Assembly (NCBI GenBank): GCA_029931535.1
Contig: JAQPZY010001295.1
Coordinates: 186,001-250,000 of the forward strand
Direction of reading: 5' to 3'
From: Margaritifera margaritifera
Taxonomy: Eukaryota > Mollusca > Bivalvia > Unionida > Margaritiferidae
Length of the DNA stretch: 64,000 bases
The position numbers were made by a program, and so were the translations under genes. The notes under the pieces were generated by a model. That model was not told the DNA's origin. It saw nothing but the letters and a program-made list of their open reading frames with translations, and searched no databases. Below, one piece after another: positions 24,201 through 36,105 of the stretch; the stretch's first letter is position 1, and each line of letters begins with the position of its first letter.

Positions 24201-24703
24201 AATCTCAGTGGAAACAATTGGTCAACATGACTTTACTTGAAAAGGAAGAGACTACCTGGCGCGACAGAATCAATAGACATCCTGATTTTTCTAGATTCCA
24301 ACACTTACAAACACAAATCCGCCCTTCCACTCTGTACTATATTGCGAGGAATAATTATGAACGCAAATTAACCAGGTTTATAGCATCCCTGTGGGTATTA
24401 AAGCCAGGCCATGACGTTACTCACTGTCAAAAATGTGGTCAACAGTATACCGACCTCCTTCAGCATGTGGTCACATCATGTATATTAACAAGACAAATTG
24501 CCGACGACTTTCACTGGTATGTGTTGGACAAGTTTGGACTTGAACTCCACATAGAACTTACCCAAAGTAACGACGAATCACAGTTGCTAAAACTGTTAAG
24601 AACTGACATTGAAAGTAGACTTGACAAAACACGATTTCACCATTTTCAGATCTGTTCATTCCAATTTCTCGTCCTTGTATCACGAGTCTACTTCATAGCC
24701 TGA
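21262..24703 (+). CDS. LINE ORF2: AP endonuclease + reverse transcriptase (one frameshift)
   Basis: The frame opens at 21202, but the ATG at 21262 directly precedes the endonuclease start LNLLLWNVRG, so I prefer it. Endonuclease motifs in the first ~240 residues are WNVRG, NEHKL (catalytic Glu), IIAGDMNAS, MLDYIL and TTSDHLPV (catalytic His). The RT shows KAPSHDHLQNE, YRPISLLPVLYK, DTQKAFDTVWH (first catalytic Asp), GVRQGGVLSS and the catalytic box TLADDLTCL, where Leu replaces the usual Tyr/Phe (bases 23450-23461). A C-terminal CCHC knuckle begins at 24425 (CQKCGQ, then H and C). At 22563-22571 a run of nine Ts shifts the frame: the first part stops at 22575 and the rest continues in the +1 frame. 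An eight-T run would restore one frame of about 1,147 codons. Confidence 0.9.
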
Positions 24704-24835
24704 AGATCAAACATGTGTCAAAAGCAAAAATTCCCAATTCAGCTCCTGCCAAAACTCTCTACCTATATGACCTTACTTTAAAAACAAAGTCATTATCATT
24801 AATGGATCAGTACCGTAATAAAAAGTTTATTTTTT

Positions 24836-24837
<2 letters not shown>

Positions 24838-24873
<36 letters not shown>

Positions 24874-24882
24874 GGGGGGGGG
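24838..24882 (+). repeat. T35-G10 homopolymer tract in LINE 3'UTR
   Basis: Thirty-five Ts are followed immediately by ten Gs, about 130 bp downstream of the ORF2 stop. Such a tract is prone to slippage and to sequencing error. Confidence 0.95.
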
Positions 24883-25100
24883 TTCCCTATAGATTTATGT
24901 ACAAAGATTATGTGCTATTTTGTATGTTTGCATGTATTTCCTAACTATTGATATTGTATTTGTTTCTTCCTCGTCTGTATTAGTGTAATATGTATCACTG
25001 ACTTTCTGGAATGTTTTCCGTAATCTTCAATGTAAATTGTTAAATGTATCTCTCTCTGTTCTATTTTCTATGTTTGTAAATGAACTCTCCTTATGGAGGA

Positions 25101-25122
25101 AATAAAGATTGATTGATTGATT
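25101..25122 (+). terminator. LINE 3' terminus: AATAAA plus (GATT)n
   Basis: An AATAAA hexamer is followed by GATT repeats that run straight into the duplicated flank at 25123. Short tandem repeats at the 3' end are typical of LINEs without poly(A) tails and mark the point where reverse transcription was primed. Confidence 0.8.
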
Positions 25123-27514
25123 AACAATATTGTATTTGCTAAATTATGCAAAAGGGGTCGGCTACACGTTCTCACAACATTAAATAAGCCCTTCTCCATA
25201 CAACTATAGTGGTACAAATTAATCAAACATGACAAGCGGCAGAAGAAAGGAAAATAACCAAAGAAAAACAAACAAACAAAAAAATAAAATAAAAAAAACA
25301 TATAAAAAAAGAAGAAGAAGAACAACAAGTTAGGTGTGCTGATAATTAAAAGATAAAGCTTCGAAAAAGGAAAAAAGAAGAGATATCCAAGGCAAGTAAA
25401 CAATGATGTTACCAAACTTTGGAAGGAATGCATTTAGTATGTAATGCACCTACATCACTATCAATTGGTCATTATACAGTCTGAGAAAGAGTAATATTAC
25501 TAATAACAAGAATCCCTTTATATTTAGAATCTAAGGAAGAAGCATTAGCTAAAGCGCCCCGTATCCTTAATGTACTTTTAAAAGAACTTACAGACATTCA
25601 AAGTTTGCTCAGTTGCAATTTCAGGTGTGCCAAATTGAAGAGTGTTTGTAAAGATTGGTACTGGCATTTCTTTAAGACTAAGCATTAGATTTTGCCTTTG
25701 AACTGTGTATTGAGTGCAAATAAAAAGATATTGATATGCACTTTCTGCTTCTGTCCCACAGTGTCATAAGGTCATTGTCATACTGATCTTTTTGAGGTCT
25801 CTACATTTGTTTCTGATCAAAGTATGAATAATAGAGTATTAGCAATAACCAGAACGATAATAATAAGGAACGATACTGCTTAGCGGGGTAATATACTTTT
25901 TAAATTTTAAGAAATCGCTTTCAACTTTGACATTTTCAGGTAGGCTATTCCAGATGAGAATAGAAGAGTTACGGAAAGATTTGTTTAGTTATTTCAAGTC
26001 TGGCATTTACTATAGAGAAGTTTTATCGATTACGTAAATTGTATCTTGACGTTTCTCCCACCAAATGAGGAAGGAGTTCATTTAAATAACTTGGCGAATC
26101 ATTATAAATAATTATATGAAAAGTGCAGAGTTTGTGAGATTTTCTTCTTTCTGAGAGCAGAGGCCAGCCGCATTCCTATTAAATATTGCGTGCGTGGGCA
26201 TTTCTGGTTAGACCCGTGACTATCCTAGCAGCCTCTAACTGAAATCTCTCTAATCTATCTGAGTCTGCTTTTGAACATCCATCTCAAATGACATCTGCAT
26301 ATTCTAATATAGGCCTAATGTATGATAAGTAAAATATATCTAAGAATTTTCAACTCAGATTGTATTTGAGGGATCTTAAAATATTTAGCAATTTAGATGC
26401 TTTTTAAAGTATATTTTCAATATGTAGACTCCAAGTGCATGTATTACTAAGTGTAAAGCCCGAATGTTTATGATTGTCAACAAAAGCAAGTGATTCGTTT
26501 TGGAACTTCAAGTTGGGAAAGAGTGGGTTATTCTTTTTGCTGGAAACATGACTTCGCTTTTTGTTGGGTTGAAGCTTACTAACCATTGATTTGACCAGTC
26601 ATGTAGAGTTTGAGTATATATTGGATATCTTGCATACTTCTATAAGCGTAAGAGAGAGAACTGTCGTCGGCAAAAGGTCTGTTGAGACTAAGGAGATCAT
26701 CAGCAATATCATTGATATATGCACGAAACAATAACGGTCCTAGAACCGAACCCTGAGGCACCCCAACTGAAACAGACTGAATTGTAGATTATGTGGTTTT
26801 CACAACAACAGTTTGTGTTCTATCGGAGAGATAGTTGGTGAATCAATTAATCAGATCTGACTCTGTTTCATAGCTTTTTAGTTTACGGATATGACCTTTA
26901 TGCCAAACTCGGTCGAATGCCTTCAATACATCGCAAAATATAACTCTTCTCCAAAATCGAGTGCTTCGCAAATACTATGATATATATCTATCAGTTGGTA
27001 AACGGTTGAGTGATTTGGGAGAAAGCCTGATTGATATTTGTAAATAAAATCATTTTCATGCAAGAAATTTTATACAAGTTTGACAATGACCTTTTCCATG
27101 ATTTTGCTAAGTAAAGAAATGAGTTTGTAAATGGTGGGATCATTTTTGCTATCTTTCTTGTGTATTGGTAATTCTACCGCTTTTCCTAAAGAACGGGAAA
27201 TATTTTCTCAATAAGAATATTGCTGAATAAAATACATAGAGGTCCCATAATTGCTAGTGCTGAACCCTTTAGAAGATCGTGACTTATCAAAGCCACAAGT
27301 TTTATTTAGAGGAATTGTTCTTATAAAGTCTAGAATTTCCTGTTCATTTATTACAATCATTAACGGATTCTTAATTGTGCGAAGTGGTAATTTCGGAAGA
27401 GTTACATTGGTATCATTAATTTGAGAGACAGATGTGAAAAACGAATTTAAACACAAGGCCTTCTCTAAATCGGAGAATGCAGTGTTTAATGTGCCATCAT
27501 ATTTATACACTTAC
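25123..27514 (-). mobile_element. Old LINE remnant (RT), minus strand, in duplication copy 2
   Basis: Same decayed minus-strand RT as at 14650-17100, with MPQGSVLGPLLF at about 26761 and the FADD box at about 26674. Its extreme 3' end is missing because the younger LINE meets the duplicate at 25123. Confidence 0.7.
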
Positions 27515-28714
27515 AAAGCAACATACATAATAGTTACCTATCCATTCTGTAATTACATTTTTCCTTTTATTTTTGCTTCCGTGATACTCTTCTTTATGCG
27601 GTTATAAAACTTTCTCGTATGTGCTACCAAATATATGACTTTTCTGTCCAACACCAAACAGCGCCGTCACTTCATATATAAAATAGTATGTTAAAAAATA
27701 CCCTTAAAAACAAACCACGCAACAGAAAATTATATGCAACAAACAAAATAAATTCCTTCCTTTTCACACTTGTCAAGCATATTAACCTCAGTTACAGCTT
27801 TGCTACATGCCATTACTCTGGCGTCCTCTCTTGGTACTTTTCTCTAGTACCAATCTTATTTCTTGTTTACTTAATAAAAGGAGCAGTACTTTGCCGGTGC
27901 ATCCAGAGATATCTACGATCGCCGCTGATTACATGCAATGTAATAATTGAGACACCCCATAAAATTGCGCTGTAAGCAGTTTATTATATGGTTCCAGTAT
28001 GACATTTAATGATTATATTACCTAAAATCATCTGAGTTGGCAAGATGAATACGGTCCTATTGTGAGTGCGAGCTTCATCGTTGATAAATATATTTCCGCC
28101 GACCCTAGTGTGGTGCTCGTATTGAAGATACTCGATTCGAAAAACTATGTCGATTAGTCAAAGCGTAGACGAAACCCAGAGCTTTAAACTTTAAAAGAAA
28201 TTTTGAGATTTAAATTGCTAGTTTTGTTTCATTTTTGGCGTCGTAATATCGCCCTGATTGTATAGTTCTGCGATTTGGTTTCATTTAGGTGAATCTAAAC
28301 TTTTTAATTAATTAATCACAAGCTATATGTGTCGACTTATTTCGCTAAGTTTATGACTCTCATAATGGTAAAAAATATGTTGATAATATAAAAGAAACAA
28401 TTATTTTATCCCTCTCAAGATATATTTGAATATTTTTTTGAATATCAAATGACTCGGAGAAATGATTAAAATATATACGCAAAGAGAGACTGAATGGATA
28501 CGTGGTTATATCAAAGACCAAAGGATAATTTATGATGCAAAACCCAGAAGATATTATTGAAGTTAACAGAAGGGAAATTATATTAGCAAAACTATAACAA
28601 AAGCCTAAATAAGTCAGCGAAAATAATAAGTGATCAACTGAAGATATTCGAGGACATTTACATATTTTTTGAGCGGTCATATAGTGTTAACATTTTCATC
28701 CGTCACCTCATTAA
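27514..28714. other. Duplicated segment, no gene recognised
   Basis: Second copy of 17100-18300. Contains the same two domain-less frames (27688-27975 plus, 28360-28680 minus). Confidence 0.5.
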
Positions 28715-29264
28715 TTGTGTTTCCGCTCAATAACCTTTAAATGCCTTTTGACTTTGAACTATACCATTCTACTGCATCATGATTCCGTTCCTGGTTAATA
28801 CATTTAAGATGGACTTCATGGATTCAAATAAAATTTGATATGAGGTTTTACATCAAGAAGACCTAGGTCAAGTTAAATTCTCACCACTTTAAAACAAAAT
28901 ATTAATGGACTCATGGTCCCTGTTTGACTTTGAACTTTTCACATTCATTGGATTATAACTTTGTTTCCACTCAATACCTTTTATAGGGCTTCATGAATTC
29001 AAACCAAATTTGGTATGAAACTTTACACTTAGAAGATCTAGGTCAAATGTGATTTTCACTATGTTTCAACACAATTTGACTGTGTTATTGCCCCTGTTTG
29101 GCATGCATATTGTCATTCAATGACATCATTATCTTCTTTCTGCTTAATTCAAGAACTTAATGAAATCAAAATTGGGTTTGACATTACACTACAAAGACCA
29201 AATTCAATTTCGATTTTTACTTATTTCTAACAAAATATTTTACAAAGATTTGTCTCCTGTGCGT
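28714..29264 (+). repeat. Imperfect ~170-bp tandem repeat, second copy
   Basis: Same three-unit block as at 18300-18850, carried along in the 4.5-kb duplication. Confidence 0.6.
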
Positions 29265-29629
29265 TTACTTTATTTTGTTCTACAATGCTATCAAGCTAGC
29301 AGGGGCATCTGTATTGTATTGTATAAAGCAGAGATGATTTATTTATTGATGTCAAGTTTAGAAATTTATTTAAACTAAAAATGTATCTTCTACACGAGTT
29401 CTTGTCTAAAACGCCACTGTCGGCCTTTTTACAATGCTGAACAATGAATTTACACCTTTCGCTGTTGCAATATGCGCACGTTTTGAACGACTCGTGTTTA
29501 GTTCTAATATGGCTGGTTCAAGTTGCGGCTATGATTTGTCGGCACCGAGTTCCAGTCTCTAAGATCAATTCTGACTGGATTAATTAGATAATGATAGTTA
29601 CATCGGCCAGGTAAGTAAACTTCTGTGCT

Positions 29630-29808
29630 AACTATATATTATCTGGGTTTTTTTGTAAACTTCTCTTGCGTGTTAAATAGGATTACCTACAGAAACATAA
29701 TTTATCTAAGTTAATTCATAGATACTTGACGCAAAATGTATAAAATAAACATTTTACAAAAATCAGGCAATATGTCGTTATCTGTAGATAATCCGAATTA
29801 AGTCCAGG

Positions 29809-29889
<81 letters not shown>

Positions 29890-30200
29890 CTGGCAGATAA
29901 ATATCCTTATTTGATGTAACTATATATCACATAGATTGTTCTGATATTGCTTAAGTTTCCATTAGCATTATCTACTCTGAAACATAGCTGTTCGAAGCGA
30001 GTTCATATATACTTTCTGAGAAATTCACAACAATTTAGGTACTGTATATTCACCTGGTGACAGCGTGAATTAGCATCAGATAAAACACATACACCTGGCA
30101 GATTAATGTACTTTAGCTGCTGTATCAGTATGTTACCTGAATTGTTTTAAGTTTCGTGTATCAAATTTGGCATTTGGATCAGGAAATGCCAATTCTCAGA
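29630..30200. repeat. Degenerate repeat cluster related to 12060-12770, with (TA)n
   Basis: Contains CTGGCAGATAAAT and CTGGCAGATTAAT, GTTACCTGAATT, GAAATTCACA and TTACCTACAG blocks, like the 12-kb cluster but mostly in reverse orientation. A TA array occupies 29811-29887. Probably diverged copies of one non-autonomous element family. Confidence 0.45.
29811..29887. repeat. (TA)n microsatellite
   Basis: About 38 TA dinucleotides between two blocks of the CTGGCAGAT repeat cluster. Confidence 0.95.
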
Positions 30201-31490
30201 AAAAGATAGCTAAAGTACCGGATAATTTTCACAGTGGCTAGTATTGTTGCTTACAACTTATCTATCAGTCATACATGTACTATATAATACTACAAGGGAG
30301 GACACTTCTTTCCTTTCTGACGCGACCTATTTAAGAATCGACGCTGATATTTCGAGCTATACTTTGCATAGCATAATAAATTTGGTACCGTTGTTTAGCT
30401 CAGACATTATGCCTACACAAAATTTGACTTACTACCACACCTTTAAGGAATGCCAGACCATTTTCCCACGCTACCGGTCGACGTGGCCATGATCGCGCCC
30501 GCTTAATATGCAGCTACAACGCACTGAATGGAATTCTGCCCCCTTATTGGTTGACTGAAAATCAGATAATCAGTAGGCATAGTTCGTACTTTTCAGTCGA
30601 TCAATGAGAAGGCCGTATTGCATTCAGCTCGTTGCACTTGCAATTTCATTGGTCGCAAATGGTAAATTTCTATTGACGAATATAATACTTAGAAATGTTG
30701 CCCTCAATACAGGTACATTTCTTACCACTGAGTCTTAAAATCGGCTGCTAGTGACTTTACTTACAATGCTCTATAGTTGGAACTTTAGAACCAAAATGAA
30801 ATACTAAAAATAGAGTCAGTTTTAGTTCACAAGTTCATGTTTTTTTTTTTTGTTTTTTTTTTTCACAATACAACCAAATTATCCGTTAACGCTCATTTTT
30901 AAAACATCGTTCTATCGCAGTGTTACGCAAAGGGGTAAAAACTGCGATATGGAAATTTATTTGAGGAAAGGGCTATGACAACCGCCTAATGAAAAAGAAC
31001 ACAAAGCATCGTTTACATTGCAAATTGATAAAAACTTGATATTTTTCCTACAATATTATTTTTACCGATATGATAACTTTAAACTTGCAATTACTAACAC
31101 TTTGATTACGGGCATTGGTCTAAATAAATAAAAGATTATATTCAACACTCAGATATTTGCTTTCTTCGCAAGAGTTGGATCAAATTCAGATCTTGTTCTA
31201 TCGTGTCTGTCCGATTCGATATTAAGACTGGGACCTGAATATTTACTCATCGTTTAAACTCTTGGTAAATAAATAAAAATAAATAAATACATAAATTGCG
31301 AGGCAAAAATTAATTATAACAAATTTGAATGAGTTTTTAAAAGAAATCACTTTAGTCAAACCCAAAATTGTAACTGAATTTCTTCAGAATTTTATTACGT
31401 TAGTAGATATGTAAGTGGCAGTTCTGGACCATTAGTTGTTGTGCACCGGGTAGACCTTCTGTTATCTCGCTAGACAAGGAACACCATAGT
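30201..31490. other. No recognised gene
   Basis: AT-rich DNA with T runs near 30840-30865. An 82-codon open frame (30244-30492) shows no domain. Confidence 0.4.
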
Positions 31491-31499
31491 TTCTGTAAG

Positions 31500-32210
31500 G
31501 AAGATGCTAACTTGTGTAATTAGAAATCTCTTTGTATCAGAGATTTTTAAAACTATTTTGGTAACATTGGCACTATAGATATTACATCTGTTATTTCTCA
31601 AATAGCCAAAGCTTCCGGCAGATTTGTTGATATCAAACAAGTAATTCCTGAATGTATCAAACGCAATAAGTATGTTAACAACATAACGCTTAATACCTTA
31701 GCAGCTTTTGGACATTCTCTTCATCATGTTAAAATGTATGTAGTTTGCTATTTAAGCCGACAAATTCAGTTTTTGGTTTCCCGGGAAACTCACCTTTGAA
31801 TGAACCAAGTATCTTCTTATTCCTCAATGCTTTGTTATATCTATTGTTAGTAGGGTAATCTGAAGTATCAAACAAATGAATGTTAGATTTTATCACCTCG
31901 AATTAATCTTCATTGTAACATATAAACTAATATCTGTGTAAACTACTACCATAGATGGAACTATATGTTTAAGATGAAGGTGATATATTTCGTGGATAAG
32001 TAATTTACTTATCTCAGGTACAACAAATCCAACCTATGTAGGTTCTTATAACTAGCGCAGAGTTACTCATGCTAAATAATGCAAGATCTTCATCAATTAT
32101 AACTCTGTCTCTGTAACTAACGTTTATGTTTAATGCTAATAATCTTGATGCAATCGTTATTATATTTACCTTCTTTCCCTTCCTCACTGACTTGAACTAT
32201 TTACCACTGA
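31500..32210 (-). pseudogene. Family-B DNA polymerase fragment (viral/Polinton type), degraded
   Basis: On the minus strand, several frames give pieces of a protein-primed type B DNA polymerase C-terminal half in the correct order. First comes VGFVVPEISKLLIHE (about 32010-32050), then VVVYTDISLYV at the place of the YxDTDS catalytic box (second Asp lost). Next is HLFDTSDYP with [16 protein letters not shown] and [12 protein letters not shown] (about 31740-31880), then TFRNYLFDINK and KRFLIT (about 31520-31650). Stops and frame changes separate the pieces. It is clearly different in sequence from the polymerase fragment at 44255-44760, so it came from another element. No other gene of that element is recognisable nearby. 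Family assignment is from memory of motif order; a profile search would settle it. Confidence 0.6.
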
Positions 32211-34800
32211 CACTGTTATTCACCAATTTTAGAAATCTTGGTCAGACTTGTAACTATCGAGTTCTCTATTCAGTGTTATATGCATTAGACCACTAATTAT
32301 TTTACAGTCAGAGAACTAGTCTACTGGTGGGGGAATAAAAAATAGAACAATAAATATTTTGAGATGCACCCATTGGCTAGTAAATGAATTTAATTTCTTT
32401 TATTATATATTTTGTAAACTTTAATATATCTACTATCGTTGACAATAAAATATTTACGTTTATTTTGATATCCTGTATTTAATTTCTTACTGACAAAATA
32501 GCATATGGACTCTCGGTGCGAGGCTATGTAATTAGGTATAGACCAGGGAATCGCTCTGTTAAACATCACATGGCTGAAAAAATATTGAAACAAAATTCTC
32601 TAACTCTAATAAATGGAAGCATGTGTAGTTTGTATGCCATTCTAATGTATAAATGTTGGTATTTTTAAGATATTAAAATTAAGTTGTATGGAAAATGAAT
32701 TAGTGGTCCGATCCGTATAACTGAACATTTACCTTTGTTTCAAATTTTGTGTTATCTTTTAGCATTGGGCAAATTTCTACGGCTGACATAGTGTTTCATT
32801 CCAAATCAAGACTTTAATTTGTGGATAAATATACAAGGGTCTAGTAGCTCCTACCGTTGTCAATATTTTTACTACTAACTGTCAAGCCCTGAAAAGTAGG
32901 ACGAAGTGACGCGGCAAAGAAGATTATTACTTCAGAAATCAAAGACCAACAAAAATCATAATCGTTTATCTAACGCAATTCTGGTCTCCATCCCATTTAT
33001 AATATATGGGAATTATTTCACTAAGTACGCATATTTAGAGTATTACGCTGAGAAAATAAGTAAATACACAAATATAGATAGATAAATGACTACAAATATA
33101 AGTAAATAAGTGAAGGCAATGATATTAAATTTAACCATAAGGAATGACAATGGTTTTAAGCTCTGATATAGCATGTGTTGGTATTAACATCATAGGTAAT
33201 CAGCGTCTCGTGTGACTTCGTCGCAAAAACAAACGAGAACAAAAACTTACATAATATAGCAAGTTGTATTTTAATTTGACACCAATATTTCCTGATCCAT
33301 CTTTTATATCAAGTGCTTTTTATTGTTCAATAATTTCCTTTCTGTTCCTGTGAGTGTACTTGCACTGGAAGGCTATACATTGGAGGTTACCAAAAGGTAA
33401 ATAGTAGATTTCAGAAGCTTATCTTCACTAGCTCGCAATGGCATTGAATCCAGTATTCAACTGCTAAATTATCAATGCCTATATCTTATTCGTTGGCAAG
33501 TGAATCCTCTGACTCCTCTGACTGTCAATGTCCCTTCCAGTGGAAGATCATCGTCACAATGTGGAGACGCAGGTGTTTGTGTGTTTGTGTTTGTGTGTGT
33601 GTGTAAGAGTGAGAGAGAATGTGAGAAGTGCATTGCTATGAAGTTTGAACAAAACATGGTTAAATACAAAACTCACTTATACACACTGGACTATGTGTCC
33701 CAAAACTGTGCTAGCAGCATTCTCCCCACTGCCTCCAAAGCCACCCCAACTCAATTTTAGGTTGGGATCTTTACCTATGGAGTAGTTGTAGGTACATAGA
33801 CGATGGCGGTTCCAGGGGTAATGGGTCCAAAATCCAGCCGCATAACTCAGGGCTGGAAACTTAAAAACAGGACAAATTACATGAAACAAGCGTCTGCCCC
33901 AACCCGTGACCACCAGCCACATATTCCACTGCAATATACTTTATGCTATTGCGAAAAAAAAAAGAAAAAAAAACGAGAGCAGAGAAGGCATATGGCGACA
34001 AAAAACTTTAGCACCCAGGAAGCTGTCCACGCCCTACGTCTTCCAGGGTGATATATCACGTTTTACAAAGATGATCGATTACTAATAGATCTCCACGAGT
34101 CGTATCAAAGCGTATTGATTTGATTTGTAAGTGCGTTGGACAGTCCATTAAGCTCTATCAGTTGATGGATAAGCACATCGAGTATGTCTGTAATCTTTTC
34201 GGGCTGTTTGCCAGACGATTAGCGTGATTTCGTTAATTATTTAAGTCATTCAATTAGTGAGTTGATTTTGTCTTTAAGCTTTTGGATTTGTTCGGTAAAC
34301 GCTCTAAGTAGTTCGTTGGGCACTTTAGCGCAGTTTGGTTTTCTTGGGTTTTCAATGCTTCTGCTATGGCTAGATGCTGTTTTAATGCAACAGGATTACT
34401 GTCTCTTGAAAATGAAAAATTGTGTACTTCTGAAAAGTGCTTAACAGCTGTGTGCGATTTTAAACTGAACTGTGACAAATATGCAAGATATGTTATAAAA
34501 AGTCACATTTGCAGTTTTTAGTTACTATTGCCTCAAGTATTACTATCTTGCGTCCTATGGTCTCTATGGCTAGCCCGTGAACCGTATTAAGCGGGAAGCG
34601 ATATAAGCGCTAGAAAAGTGGAGAAAAACTACTCCACCCATAGGTTTCATACGGTAAGAAACATTGACTTACCTTAACTTGCTTTATCAATCATGACAGT
34701 TTTGCTATCCGGCTAACTCTAGTCCATTGTTAGCCACCGAAAGCTTAACATAAGCAAGCGATGGAATAAAATTGGACTTTGAGCCACTCATTTTGAAAAC
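32211..34800. other. AT-rich intergenic DNA, no gene recognised
   Basis: Contains a short GT-rich run near 33575-33605 and an A-rich run near 33955-33973. Minus-strand frames at 32390-32593 and 34254-34478 have no domain I know; the latter could belong to the Polinton end. Confidence 0.4.
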
Positions 34801-34810
34801 AAGCCTGTTA

Positions 34811-34910
34811 AGCTGAAGAGAAAGTTGTCACATTGAAGAGAAAGTCGTTACGCTGAAAAGAAAATTGTCACACTGAAGTGAAAATCGTCACACTGAAGAG
34901 AAAGTTGTCA
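34811..34910. repeat. 20-bp minisatellite, five units
   Basis: Five consecutive 20-bp units of the type CACTGAAGAGAAAGTTGTCA, each with one to four substitutions and no indel, lie just outside the GC-richer Polinton block. Confidence 0.85.
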
Positions 34911-35589
34911 CGCGGAGAAAACTGTCGGGCTCAAGATGAAATTGTTAAATTCAGAAAATCTGCCAAAGTAAATGTGAAAATAAAAATCAAGCAGCCAATT
35001 TATACTACGCAGTTTTGGATGGGTATAGAGAACATTCGATTTGCGCACATCCGCATCAGCATTATCAGATAGCTGTCTACAACCCACCGCACAAGCACTT
35101 AAGGTATAGCAGGCAAATAGTATTTACAAACCAAGACGGCTGTGCCTTATTAAGCATGAGTGCTTTTCCTTAAGATCAAAATAAGCTTTGTGTAATAACA
35201 TTGTCATTTGCATGATGCTGTTCGGTTATAAACAGCAATTACTTGGGCCCGAAATAAAGTATTACTCACTTATAAAGAACCACAAACGAGAGTGGATTTG
35301 TTGGTGTTAAAAAGTTGGCATAATGAGCGTTTAGTGAAGATTTTAACTTTTAAGATATCAAACTACGAAATTTGCAAATATCAATGGTGTTGTTGAGGGT
35401 TTAACAGAGAAATTTATTAAAATTCATAAGGTGGTGCGCTAGAACTCGTATATAACGGGAGTGCGTGATGAAAGGGCCGAAACTCCACTGTGGATCTCCA
35501 GCGAGCTTTTGAATGAAAGCACCATGGCCATCATCTAAACTGGAATAGTTCTTTTTTGCTATTCATTTCGGCTTTCATCTGGTGGTATT

Positions 35590-36105
35590 TTTTAAAACTC
35601 ATCCAGAATTAGCAGAAACTCGTCATCGGATATGTGCCCATTACTTAAGGCCCTAGAGGTGTGGTCTGAGGTGGTATTCAGATAGGCCTCTGCTAGTAAA
35701 CGAATCTCTTCGTGGGTTTTTTTTTTTTTTTCCTATACCTGTATATACCGGCTAATCGACTTGCCTGCAATCCAAGTCAATCCGCAGGATTGAGTGGCTG
35801 CCTCAAGCCCCTTGACGACACGGGCGGCAATAATGGTAGAGAGTTGGCCTAGACCACAGGCTCCCATACCGAGGTCGGTTATAATATGGGTGATGTCAGT
35901 GCTTTTGATAACATTGACTGTTCGGTAGTACTCTTTGCACAGCGCATCCCTCGTATCCCGTTCTTGCTCAAGTCAAGTTCGGAAAGCGCTGATTTGTTGC
36001 AATCTGTAATTTCCACCCGCGCTCGCAGCTGGGACAACTGGTAGCTCTGAATACCTTCCCATCTTTGGAATTCCCTCACTTGCCGCAGCTGCATCGTTAA
36101 AATGC
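35590..36105 (-). pseudogene. Polinton-associated protein with hydrophobic segment (broken)
   Basis: Minus-strand pieces read GRYSELPVVPAASAGGNYRL, then a hydrophobic Gly/Ala stretch (LGMGACGLGQLSTIIAARVV) that could span a membrane, then after an A-run frameshift a helical part with HISDDEFLLILDE. I associate this arrangement with a conserved protein of unknown function in invertebrate Polintons, from memory. A stop in place of one residue (about 36010) and the A-rich insertion (35720-35733) break it. Confidence 0.45.

Larger units (their letters stand above)
19208..25122 (+). mobile_element. Near-intact two-ORF non-LTR retrotransposon, 5.9 kb
   Basis: The element runs from the right edge of duplication copy 1 to the left edge of copy 2. 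It has ORF1 (structural, coiled coil), ORF2 (AP endonuclease, RT, C-terminal CCHC) and a 3'UTR with a T35G10 tract. At its 3' end AATAAA (25101-25106) is followed by GATT units (25107-25122). Only one single-base frameshift breaks ORF2. ORF1 is open from the very first base, so the element may be slightly 5'-truncated. Identical flanking duplications and intact ORFs indicate a recent insertion. Clade: two-ORF LINE of the CR1/Jockey/I-like assemblage, not resolved further. Confidence 0.9.
25123..29621. repeat. 4,499-bp direct duplication, copy 2
   Basis: Second copy of 14709-19207. Its left edge abuts the LINE 3' end. Its right edge runs on without a break in character into the AGGTAA-type repeat cluster, which suggests this is the original right-hand continuation of the locus. 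Confidence 0.95.

Noticed and set aside
14709..29621. Ordinary segmental tandem duplication independent of the LINE
   Set aside because: Possible but less economical: it would need the LINE to have inserted exactly at the duplication junction, to the base, at both ends. Kept only as an alternative to test.
30244..30492. 82-codon open frame
   Set aside because: No domain and no conserved-looking segment; not supported as a gene.
33500..33760. 86-codon frame with a Val/Cys-rich GT-repeat stretch
   Set aside because: Low-complexity translation of a GTGT-rich run.
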